Shown: piece by piece, positions 1-8,377 of the stretch
Layout of the letters: each line of letters begins with the position of its first letter
Numbering within the stretch: position 1 is the stretch's first letter
From: Tsukamurella asaccharolytica
GTDB taxonomy: Bacteria; Actinomycetota; Actinomycetes; Mycobacteriales; Mycobacteriaceae
Assembly: GCF_007858435.1 (NCBI RefSeq)
Contig: NZ_VIGW01000007.1
Coordinates: forward strand, 1-64,000
DNA length: 64,000 nucleotides
Reading direction: 5' to 3'
Position numbers and translations under genes: made by a program
The notes under the pieces: generated by a model
Databases searched by the model: none
Told to the model about the DNA's origin: nothing
What the model saw: the letters and a program-made list of their open reading frames with translations, nothing else

Positions 1-132
1 CAATCCGAAACCGAACGCCGAAACGAACTACCCGGATGGCTGCACTTCTACAATCACCACCGACCCCACTCCGCCATCGGAGGCCGCCCACCCATCACCA
101 GGCTGACCAACCTCCCTGGACATCACAGCTAG
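1..132 (+). mobile_element. IS481-family transposase, C-terminal fragment
   Basis: The frame is open from base 1 to a TAG at 130-132 and gives 43 residues ending WLHFYNHHRPHSAIGGRPP...GHHS. The YNHHRPHSAIGGRPP stretch is the typical end of the DDE integrase domain in IS481-type transposases; it carries the conserved tail, not the full DDE triad. The rest of the element lies left of the window, so completeness cannot be judged. Only 24 bases separate the stop from the convergent oxidase stop at 157, and I see no terminal inverted repeat there, so the right end is either missing or not recognisable. Confidence 0.8.
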
Positions 133-156
133 GGAGCGGCACGAGCGCAGCGAGCG

Positions 157-1506
157 CTAGAAGCCGCGGCCGGGGTTGAGGAGGTTCTTCGGGTCCCAGA
201 CGGCTTTGATGCCGCGGTGCAGGTCGAGGACGTCCTCGGAGAGTTCCTCGCCGACCCAGCGGGCCTTGAGAACCCCGACGCCGTGCTCGCCCGTGAGCGT
301 GCCGCCCAGCGACAGTGCCGCCTGGAAGACCTCGTCGGCGGCGTCCCAGATGGCCTGGGGCACCTCCCGCTGATCCTTCGGATAGATCAGCGTGGGGTGC
401 AGATTGCCGTCGCCCGCGTGCGCGCACGTGGGGATGTCGACGTGATACTTCGCGGAGATCTCCTCGATGCGGGCGAACATCTCCGGCAGCTTCGAGCGGG
501 GCACGCCCACGTCCTCGGAGAAGATGTTGCCCGCGTGCTCGTAGGCGTGGAACGCGGCGCGGCGCACGGCGAGCAGCTCGGCGGCCTCGACGGGATCCTC
601 GGAGACCACGGTGTAGTGCGCCCCGGCGGCCTCGAACTCGCGCGCCAGCACCGCGGCATCGGCGGGCGTCGCGCCCTGGCCGATGAGCATCGCCCGCGTC
701 TCGTCCTCGAGCCCGAAGGGGCGCAGCGCCTCGACGCATTCCAGCGTGCGGCGGTCCATGAGCTCCATCAACGCGGGTACGACGCCCGTGCCGACCACTG
801 CGGCGACGGCGGCCGCGGCGCTGACCACGTCCGGGAAGGACGCGGCGACGGTCGTCGGCGGGATCACCGGCGCGGGGCGGAGTTTGACGGTGACCTCGGT
901 GACGATGCCGAGCGTGCCCTCGCTGCCGACCAACAGCTGGGTCAGGTCGTAGCCGGTGACGCCCTTGACGGTGCGCCGCCCCGTCCGGATGATCCGGCCG
1001 TCGGGTAGCACGACCGTCAGCCCGAGCACGTACTCGCGGGTGACGCCGTACATGACGCAGCGCAGGCCGCCCGCGTTGGTGGCGACGTTGCCGCCGATGG
1101 AGCAGATCTCGTACGACGACGGATCCGGCGGGTACATCAGCCCGTGCTCGCGGACCGCGCGATCGAGGTCGGCGTTCAGCACCCCGGCCTCCGCGCGGGC
1201 GTACTGATCGGCGACATTGATCTCGAGCATCGCGTTCATCTTCGACAGCGCGATGATCACGCAGCCCTCGATGGCGCTCGCGCCGCCGGCGAGGCCGCTG
1301 CCCGCGCCGCGCGGCACGATGACCACGTCGTTGGCGTAGCACCAGGCCGCCGCCGCGGCGACGTCCTCGGTGGTCTCGGCGAGCACCACCGCGAGCGGCA
1401 CGGCGCCGTGCACCGGCGAGCAGTGGTCGACGGCGTAGGCCGCCATCACGTCCGGATCGGTGAGCACCGACCCGGTGAGCTGCGGAAAGCCCTCCAGAGA
1501 CGCCAC
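157..1506 (-). CDS. FAD-binding oxidase, glycolate/D-lactate dehydrogenase GlcD-like
   Basis: This 449-residue flavoenzyme of the vanillyl-alcohol-oxidase/PCMH type is predicted to oxidise a 2-hydroxy acid such as glycolate or D-lactate. The N-terminal half shows the FAD-binding pattern (PRGAGSGLAGGA, then GGNVATNAGG and GSEGTLGIVTEVTVKLRP). The C-terminal half shows the FAD-oxidase cap signatures HAGDGNLHP and GEHGVG and ends NPGRGF, as in full-length GlcD. The start is GTG, placed directly after the TAA of accD4 with no gap, so it is probably translated from the mycolate operon mRNA. No GlcE or GlcF partner is present. The substrate is inferred from the family only. What it does next to accD4 is unknown. 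Confidence 0.85.
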   Translation of the reverse strand: MASLEGFPQLTGSVLTDPDVMAAYAVDHCSPVHGAVPLAVVLAETTEDVAAAAAWCYANDVVIVPRGAGSGLAGGASAIEGCVIIALSKMNAMLEINVADQYARAEAGVLNADLDRAVREHGLMYPPDPSSYEICSIGGNVATNAGGLRCVMYGVTREYVLGLTVVLPDGRIIRTGRRTVKGVTGYDLTQLLVGSEGTLGIVTEVTVKLRPAPVIPPTTVAASFPDVVSAAAAVAAVVGTGVVPALMELMDRRTLECVEALRPFGLEDETRAMLIGQGATPADAAVLAREFEAAGAHYTVVSEDPVEAAELLAVRRAAFHAYEHAGNIFSEDVGVPRSKLPEMFARIEEISAKYHVDIPTCAHAGDGNLHPTLIYPKDQREVPQAIWDAADEVFQAALSLGGTLTGEHGVGVLKARWVGEELSEDVLDLHRGIKAVWDPKNLLNPGRGF

Positions 1507-3090
1507 TTACATCGGCATGAGGTAGGTGCGGCGCGGCACGCGCTGCAGCTCCTTGTCGCGCAGCTGCGCGATCGACTTGCGGATCAGCAGCCGGGTCTCC
1601 TTCGGCTCGATCACGCCGTCGATGTAGCCGCGCTCCGCCGCCAGCCACGGCGTCGCCATGAACTGGTTGTAGAAGTCGATGAAGGCCTGCCGGATCGCCG
1701 GGCCGTTCTCGCCGGCCTCCTCGATCTCGCGGCGCTTGATGATCGCGGCGGCGCCCTCGGCGCCCATCACGGCCAGGCGCGCCGTCGGCCACGCGAAGAC
1801 GAAGTCGGCACCCAGCTGCTTGGAGCCCATCACGGCCCACGCGCCGCCGTAGGACTTGCGCAGGATGATGGTGACCTTGGGGACGGCCGCCTCGACGTAG
1901 CTGAAGATGAACTTGCCCGACCGGCGGATGGTGCCGATCTTCTCCTCCTCGACGCCGGGCAGGATGCCGGGCACGTCGACGAGGAACACGAGCGGGATGT
2001 TGAAGGCGTTGCACAGGCGCACGAACCGCGCCGCCTTCTCCGAGGCCTGCGTGTCCAGGGTGCCGGCCATGTGCATCGGCTGGTTGGCGACGACGCCGAC
2101 GGGCTGACCGTCGACCCGGGCGAAGCCGGTCACGATGTTCGGCGCCCACAGCTCGGCGTACTCGAGGAAGTCACCGTCGTCGAACACCCGCAGGATCACG
2201 TCGTGGATGTCGTAACCGGCGGTGTCGGCGTCCGGGATGATCGACTCGAGCGAGAGGTCGGAGTCGGTGATCTCCGGCTCCAGGCCCGGGTTGACCAGCG
2301 GCGCGCGCTGGTGACTCGAGTCCGGCATGAACCCGAGGTAGCGCTTGACCCAGTCGAACGCCGCCGCCTCGTCGACCGCGACGTGGTGCAGGTTGCCCCA
2401 CTGGGCCTGCTTGACCGCGCCGCCCAGGTCCTCCGCGGAGGTGGTCTCACCCGTGGTCGGGCGGATCACCTCGGGGCCGGTGACGAACATGTAGGTGTTG
2501 TCCTGCACGCCGATGAGGACGTCGGTGTTGGCCGGCGCGTAGACCGCGCCGCCCACGCAGGTGCCGAGGATCATGGAGATCTGCGGGACCTGGCCGCACA
2601 GGCCGTCCTGGTGCCGTCCGAGCTCGGCGTACCAGGCGATCGACGTGGCCGCGTCCTGGATCCGGGCGCCGCCCGAGTCGTTGATACCGACCACGGGCAG
2701 GCCGGCGGCCGCCGCGAAGTCGTACAGCTTGACCATCTTCCGGCCGAACATCTCGCCGACGGTGCCCGCGCCCACGGTCTGGTCGTGGCTGAAGGCCGCG
2801 ACCTTCCGGCCGTTGACCAGGCCGTACCCGATGACCACGCCGTCCTTGATCTTGTCGTCGCCGGGCGACTTCGCGAGCTGATCCAGCTCGACGAAGGTGC
2901 CCGCGTCGAACAGCATGTGCATGCGGGCGCGCGCGCTGGGCAGGCCCTTCGCGTCGCGCCGGGCCCGCGCCCGCTCGCTGCCGGGATCCTTGGCCGCCTC
3001 GAGGCGGCGGTACAGATCCTCGAGCTTGCCGGCGGTGGTGCTCAGGTCGGCGGTGCCGACCCCATCCGATACGTCCGTCACGTCTGCCAC
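1507..3090 (-). CDS. accD4: Long-chain acyl-CoA carboxylase beta (carboxyltransferase) subunit AccD4
   Basis: This 527-residue biotin-dependent carboxyltransferase has two crotonase-like halves. The acyl-CoA/biotin-binding glycine-rich stretches are visible (for example GINDSGGARIQ and VDVPGILPGVEEEKIG). In Mycobacteriales AccD4 works with the biotin carboxylase AccA3 to carboxylate the long alpha-branch fatty acyl-CoA that Pks13 condenses with the meromycolate. The assignment to AccD4 rather than other AccD paralogues rests mainly on position: it lies 19 bp downstream of pks13 with fadD32 upstream, the same order as Rv3799c-Rv3801c. The start is GTG. The protein ends RRTYLMPM. No biotin carboxylase gene is in the window, as expected for AccA3, which is encoded elsewhere. 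Confidence 0.93.
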   Translation of the reverse strand: MADVTDVSDGVGTADLSTTAGKLEDLYRRLEAAKDPGSERARARRDAKGLPSARARMHMLFDAGTFVELDQLAKSPGDDKIKDGVVIGYGLVNGRKVAAFSHDQTVGAGTVGEMFGRKMVKLYDFAAAAGLPVVGINDSGGARIQDAATSIAWYAELGRHQDGLCGQVPQISMILGTCVGGAVYAPANTDVLIGVQDNTYMFVTGPEVIRPTTGETTSAEDLGGAVKQAQWGNLHHVAVDEAAAFDWVKRYLGFMPDSSHQRAPLVNPGLEPEITDSDLSLESIIPDADTAGYDIHDVILRVFDDGDFLEYAELWAPNIVTGFARVDGQPVGVVANQPMHMAGTLDTQASEKAARFVRLCNAFNIPLVFLVDVPGILPGVEEEKIGTIRRSGKFIFSYVEAAVPKVTIILRKSYGGAWAVMGSKQLGADFVFAWPTARLAVMGAEGAAAIIKRREIEEAGENGPAIRQAFIDFYNQFMATPWLAAERGYIDGVIEPKETRLLIRKSIAQLRDKELQRVPRRTYLMPM

Positions 3091-3109
3091 CCTATCCCCT
3101 GCCCGGAGC

Positions 3110-6100
3110 TCACCGGCCGCCGTCGGCCCGGTTCAGCTCGTCCGCCATGTGCGCCGCGATCTTGCCGATGTACGGCTCGTCGATGATCTGCAGGTGGTCG
3201 CCGCCGATCTTGACGATCCGCAGGTCCTCGACGACGGGACCCCAGCCGCCGTCCGGCGCGATGTCGGCGAAGTTCGGCTCCAGCTCGACGGCACCGTCGT
3301 GCATGCGGTCCGCGCGGTACAGCGTGACCGTGCTGCCAAACTTCCCGTAGTCGGCCGGGTTCACCTTGATCAGCATGCGGTTGTCCACGAAGGACGTGCG
3401 CTGGTGCTCGATCATGGACGTCGGGATCTTCTTGTCGGACAGCTGCACCAGCTCCATGATGATCCGGAACTGGCCCTCGTCGTCGGCCGCGTTGAGGCGG
3501 TCCATGGGCAGCTCGATCTCGTCGCCGATGTCGTAGTTCTTGCGCGCGAACTTCTCCCAGCGCTCCAGGCGGGCCTTCTTCTCGTCGGGCTCGTCGGTGA
3601 GCGGGACCTTCGGCGCCACCACGTCGAGCAGGCCGACGAACGCGACGTCCTTGCCCTCGTCCTCGAGCGCGCGCGCCACGCCGTAGGCGAAGGCGCCACC
3701 GAGGCTCCAGCCCGCGAGCCGGTACGGCCCCTCCGGCTGGATCTCCTTGAGCCTGGGCAGGTACTCGGCGACCCGCTCCTCGATCTCGCCCTCGACGCGC
3801 TCGAAACCGTAGACCGGCAGGTCCTCCGGCAGCTTGCGCAGCAGCGCCTCGTAGGCGGTGGTGTTCCCGCCCGCGGGGTGGAAGAGGAAGAGCGGCGGGC
3901 GGTCCGGGTTCTCCGGCTTACGGAGCGTGCGGACGAAGCCCTCGACCGGGGTCGCCTCGTTCATGACGGCGCCGACGTAGGTCGCCATCTCCTCGATGTT
4001 CTTCGAGTCGATGACGTCCTCGATGTCGATCTCGCCGCCGGCACGCTCCGAAAGGCGCGCGGTGAGCTTCTCCGCCACGTCCTCGGCGAGCACGTCCAGC
4101 TCATTGAAGACGCCGCCGGGCGACTTACCCACGACGATCGCGTACGTGGCGAAGGTCAGGCGCTCCGCGGCGTCGCGCGGGGGCACGCCGTCGCCGATGG
4201 CTTCCGCGACGGCCGCACCGTCGAGCAGGTCGGGGGTCTCGGTCTTCTCGTCCGACGGTGCCGCGGGCGCGGCCTCAGCAACGGGCGCCTCAGGAGCGGG
4301 CGCAGGGGCTTCGGCCTTCGCAGCGGCCTCCGCCTTGGCGGCCTTCATCATCTCGGCCAGCTGGCCGGCGTCGGCGAGCTCGCCACTGCCGGACTGGTGC
4401 TCGGCGAGAGCATCCACCTGGTCACGGTGCTCGACCGCGTACTCGACGAACTGCACGACGTCGTTGAAGGAGGCGTCGCGCACCGCCTGGATCTGGATCG
4501 GCGGGATGTCGAACTCGTACTCGGCGCGGTTCTTGATGCGCATCGCGATGAGCGAGTCCATGCCCAGATCGATGAGCGGAATCTCCTTGGGCAGGTCCTC
4601 GATCTCGAAGCCCATGATCTCCGAGATGATCAGGCCCAGGCGGTGTTCCACCGTCTCGCCCGTGTCCGGCGACCAGCGCTCGCCGCTGCCCTCGGGAGCG
4701 GGGGCAGCGGTCTCCTCGGAGACGGTGATCGCGGGCTCGGCGTCGAGCCCGTCCAGATCAGCCTCGGACCCGGAGAGCTCGTCCACGGCGGGTGCGGCGG
4801 CCTTGGTGATGAGCGGCGCCGCGGCGGTGCCGGAGGCCTCGCCGCCCACGACGACGGCGTCCAGCAGGAGACGGAAGCGCCCCGCAGCAGCACCATTCGC
4901 CCCGCTCCCGGCGCCGAGGTTCTCGTGCACCTGGATCGACGCGCCGCCGGGGTGCGGGGTCAGGGTCGTGGTGAGGGTGAGCCCGTCCCTGGGCTCGCCG
5001 TGCTCGACAGCCGCGGTGACCGCGGCACCGTCGAGCACCTGCACCGCCGCATGCTTGGCGAGGTCGACCAGCGAGACCTTCGTCTGGTCGCCCAGAGTGA
5101 GCGCGCCGGCGTCGAGCTGCCAGACGTGCCGGCCGTCGGGCAGCGCGACGTGGCTGCCGGGGACCACGCCCGAGCCGCCGTCGGGCAGCTTGGTCTGGAT
5201 CCAGATGTGCTTGCGCTGGAACTTCGTCCGCGGCACCGGCGCGTACCGGCCGGGGCCGAACAGCGACGCGACGTCCACGTGGTGGCCGCGCGCGAAGACG
5301 GTGGCCAGGGCGGTCATGACGGTGCCCGGCTCGTCCTCCTTCCGCTTGAGCGTCTGCACCAGAGCGGCGTCCTGGATGCCGGAACCGAAGGTGACCGCGG
5401 CGACGGAGATCAGCGTGATCGGGTTCGGGGAGAACTCGATGAAGGTGCGGTATCCGGCTTCGACGGCCTTCTCCACGGCCTGGGTGAACCACACGCTGTG
5501 GCGCAGGCCCTTGATCCAGTAGTCCACGTCGTGCACCGGCGCGTGGCCCGCCTTGTAGAACTCCTCCTTGTTCACGGTGGAGTACATGGGGTACCGCAGC
5601 GGATGCGGCTCGATGCCCATGAGCTCGGCCTGCAGCTCGCCGAGCAGCGGGTCCATCTGCGATGTATGGGAGGCGCCGCGGGTCACGAGCTTGCGCGCCA
5701 TGAGGCCCTTGGCCTCGGTCTCCTCGACGATCTTGTCGATCACCTTGCCGGGGCCGCCGAGCACGGTGTGGGTGGGCGCCGCGTAGACGCAGATCTCCAG
5801 GCCCTCGTACTCGCCGAGCACGGTATCGATGTCGTCGGCGCTGTACTCGACGAGCGCCATGAAGCGCTCCATCTCCTCGGGCAGCATCGCCTCGCCCTCG
5901 CCCATGAGGCGCGAGCGGTTGCAGATCACGCGCACCGCGTCCTCCAGCGAGAGGCCGCCGGTGACCCACGCCGCAGTGGCCTCGCCCATCGAATGGGGCA
6001 GCACCACACCGGGTTCGATGCCGTGGTGGCGGAACAGGCCGACCAGGGCGACCTGGATGGCGAAGATGCCCACCTGGCCGGTCTCGATGTGGAAGGTCTG

Positions 6101-8272
6101 CTCGTCGTCCGTGATCATGTCGGCGTAGTCGTCACCCGACTCGTCGATGATGAGCTCATTGACCTCGTCGAAGTAGTGCTTGAAGACGGGGTTCTCGAGG
6201 TAGAGCTGCTTGGCCATCTTGCGGTGATGGCTACCGAAGCCGGAGAAGATGAACGCCGCGCCGGCCGCGTCGGGCTGGTTGGCGGAGATCACGTTCGGGG
6301 CGTTCTTGCCCTCGGCGATGGCGCGGAAGCCCTTGATCGCCTCGTCCAGGTCCTTCGCCATGACGACGGAGCGGACGCGGCCGTGGTTGCGGCTCGCGAG
6401 CGTGCGGCCGATCTCGGCGAGCGTGTACTCCTTCGCCTCGTCGCTTTCGAGCCACGCGACCAGCTCGGCGGCGGCGGCCCGTCGGCGCGACGGGACGTAG
6501 GCGCTGAGCACCAGCGGGACCGCGGCCCCGTCGGCGGTGGCTGCGTAGAACTCGGGCACAGCGTTCGCGGGGGCGTCGTCGGAATCAGAGGCGCCCACAG
6601 CGCCTTCCACGATCTCGGGAGCGACGTACTCCTTGATCACGACGTGCGCATTGGTGCCACCGAAGCCGTTGCCGGTGACGCCCGCGAGGCGGCTGCCGGA
6701 GTACTTGGGCCACTCCGTGTTCCGCGTCGCCATGAGCAGGCGGTTCGCCTCGAACTGGATGTACGGGTTGGGGCCCGCGAAGTTCAGCGACGCGGGGATC
6801 TGCCCGTGCCGCATGGCGAGCAGCACCTTCGCGACCCCGGCGATGCCCGCGGCGGCCTCCAGGTGGCCGAAATTGGTCTTCGCCGAGCCGAGGAGTAGCG
6901 GCTTCTCCGCCTCGCGGCCGCGGCCGAGGACGCGGCCGATGGCGTCGGCCTCGAGCGGGTCGCCCAGGATCGTGCCGGTGCCGTGCGCCTCGAGGTAGTC
7001 GACGGTGCGCGGGTCGATGCCGGCGTCGATGTAGGCGTCGCGCAGGTTCGTCACCTGCGCCTCCGGGTTCGGCGCGAAGATGCCGTTGGACTTGCCGTCC
7101 GAGGTCACCGCGGACCCGGCGATGACGCCGAGGATGTCGTCGCCGTCGCGCTCGGCGTCGGCGAGGCGCTTGAGCAGCACCACGCCGCCGCCCTCGGCGC
7201 GGATCATGCCGTTGGCGTCGGAGCTGAAGGCCTTGATCTTACCGTCGGGTGCCTGCGCGCCGAGGCTGTCGAAGCCCAGCGTCGCGGCGGGCACGATGAG
7301 CATGTTCACGCCGCCGGCGACGGCCATGTCGGTCTCGCCGGCACGCAGGCTCCGGACGGCCTGGTGGATCGCGACGAGCGACGACGAGCACGCCGTGTCG
7401 ACCGCGACCGACGGGCCGTGGAAGTCGTAGAAGTACGAGACCCGGTTGGCGACGATGGAGGTCGACGTGCCGATCAGCGCGTACGGGTTCGCCTTCGTCG
7501 GGTCGGCGACGGCCAGCATCTGGTAGTCGTTGGCCGAGCTGCCCAGCCACACGCCGGTGCGGGTGCCCTTGACGGAGCTGGCGGGGATGTTGGCCTGCTC
7601 CAGTGCCTCCCACGTGAGCTCGAGCGCGAGCCGCTGCTGCGGGTCCACCATCTCGACCTCGCGCGGGGTCATCTGGAAGAACTCGGCGTCGAAGGAGGCC
7701 ACGTCGTCGAGGTAGCCGCCGCGGACGTTGGCCTCGTCGAGCACGGCCTTCAGGCGCGGGTCCTGCTTGAACTCGAGCCAGCGGTCCTCGGGCAGATCGG
7801 TGGTGGCGTCGCCGTTCCCGATGAGGAACTCCCACGTCGACTCCGGGGTCTCGCCCGCCTTGGGGAAGCGGGTCGCCAGGCCGACGACGGCCACGTCGTG
7901 CGTGCCGCGGGCCGCCTCGAAGTCCTCGCCGCGGTCGTACTGCGCCGCCTCGGCCGCGAGGTCGTCGTCCGAGACCACCGGGTCACCGTCGATGATGCGC
8001 TGGCTGAGCAGGGCGATCGTCGGGTGCTGGAAGGCGACGGTGGCCGTCAACTGCACGCCGGTGAAGTCCTCGATGTCACTGGCCATCGAGACCGCGTCGC
8101 GCGAACCCAGGCCGAATTCGTCGAGCGACTTGTCGTCGGTGATGTTCTCGAGCGGCTGCTTGGTCGCATCGGCGATCCACTGCCGCATCCACGCGCGCAG
8201 TTCCTCGAGGCTCAGATCCTCGCGGGCCTTGCCGGTCGGGCCTTCATGGGGGGTGTACTCGTTCTCAGCCAT
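3110..8272 (-). CDS. pks13: Mycolic acid condensase, polyketide synthase Pks13
   Basis: This 1720-residue type I PKS performs the final Claisen-type condensation in mycolic acid synthesis, joining the meromycoloyl chain from FadD32 with the carboxylated alpha-chain from AccD4. Domain order seen: N-terminal ACP (GLGSRDAV, Ser57), ketosynthase (DTACSSS, Cys295; His430 in EAHGTGT; His470 in NFGH), acyltransferase (LPHSMGE, Ser761), a second ACP (LGMDSL, about residue 1240), an Ala/Glu-rich linker, and a thioesterase (GWSLGG, Ser1523; His1693 in GGDHLQ). All catalytic residues are present and the length is close to the M. tuberculosis protein. A purine-rich GAAGGG sits about 10 bases before the ATG. 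It is essential in mycolate-making bacteria. Confidence 0.98.
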   Translation of the reverse strand: MAENEYTPHEGPTGKAREDLSLEELRAWMRQWIADATKQPLENITDDKSLDEFGLGSRDAVSMASDIEDFTGVQLTATVAFQHPTIALLSQRIIDGDPVVSDDDLAAEAAQYDRGEDFEAARGTHDVAVVGLATRFPKAGETPESTWEFLIGNGDATTDLPEDRWLEFKQDPRLKAVLDEANVRGGYLDDVASFDAEFFQMTPREVEMVDPQQRLALELTWEALEQANIPASSVKGTRTGVWLGSSANDYQMLAVADPTKANPYALIGTSTSIVANRVSYFYDFHGPSVAVDTACSSSLVAIHQAVRSLRAGETDMAVAGGVNMLIVPAATLGFDSLGAQAPDGKIKAFSSDANGMIRAEGGGVVLLKRLADAERDGDDILGVIAGSAVTSDGKSNGIFAPNPEAQVTNLRDAYIDAGIDPRTVDYLEAHGTGTILGDPLEADAIGRVLGRGREAEKPLLLGSAKTNFGHLEAAAGIAGVAKVLLAMRHGQIPASLNFAGPNPYIQFEANRLLMATRNTEWPKYSGSRLAGVTGNGFGGTNAHVVIKEYVAPEIVEGAVGASDSDDAPANAVPEFYAATADGAAVPLVLSAYVPSRRRAAAAELVAWLESDEAKEYTLAEIGRTLASRNHGRVRSVVMAKDLDEAIKGFRAIAEGKNAPNVISANQPDAAGAAFIFSGFGSHHRKMAKQLYLENPVFKHYFDEVNELIIDESGDDYADMITDDEQTFHIETGQVGIFAIQVALVGLFRHHGIEPGVVLPHSMGEATAAWVTGGLSLEDAVRVICNRSRLMGEGEAMLPEEMERFMALVEYSADDIDTVLGEYEGLEICVYAAPTHTVLGGPGKVIDKIVEETEAKGLMARKLVTRGASHTSQMDPLLGELQAELMGIEPHPLRYPMYSTVNKEEFYKAGHAPVHDVDYWIKGLRHSVWFTQAVEKAVEAGYRTFIEFSPNPITLISVAAVTFGSGIQDAALVQTLKRKEDEPGTVMTALATVFARGHHVDVASLFGPGRYAPVPRTKFQRKHIWIQTKLPDGGSGVVPGSHVALPDGRHVWQLDAGALTLGDQTKVSLVDLAKHAAVQVLDGAAVTAAVEHGEPRDGLTLTTTLTPHPGGASIQVHENLGAGSGANGAAAGRFRLLLDAVVVGGEASGTAAAPLITKAAAPAVDELSGSEADLDGLDAEPAITVSEETAAPAPEGSGERWSPDTGETVEHRLGLIISEIMGFEIEDLPKEIPLIDLGMDSLIAMRIKNRAEYEFDIPPIQIQAVRDASFNDVVQFVEYAVEHRDQVDALAEHQSGSGELADAGQLAEMMKAAKAEAAAKAEAPAPAPEAPVAEAAPAAPSDEKTETPDLLDGAAVAEAIGDGVPPRDAAERLTFATYAIVVGKSPGGVFNELDVLAEDVAEKLTARLSERAGGEIDIEDVIDSKNIEEMATYVGAVMNEATPVEGFVRTLRKPENPDRPPLFLFHPAGGNTTAYEALLRKLPEDLPVYGFERVEGEIEERVAEYLPRLKEIQPEGPYRLAGWSLGGAFAYGVARALEDEGKDVAFVGLLDVVAPKVPLTDEPDEKKARLERWEKFARKNYDIGDEIELPMDRLNAADDEGQFRIIMELVQLSDKKIPTSMIEHQRTSFVDNRMLIKVNPADYGKFGSTVTLYRADRMHDGAVELEPNFADIAPDGGWGPVVEDLRIVKIGGDHLQIIDEPYIGKIAAHMADELNRADGGR

Positions 8273-8377
8273 GTGTATCTACCCTTCGCGTCGAGACCGT
8301 GGATTACCCAGTCGCGGGTGATGAAGTTGTTGTGCTCCCGTGCGCCGGGTGATGCCCAGCGCAGCGGGTTGCCGGCA

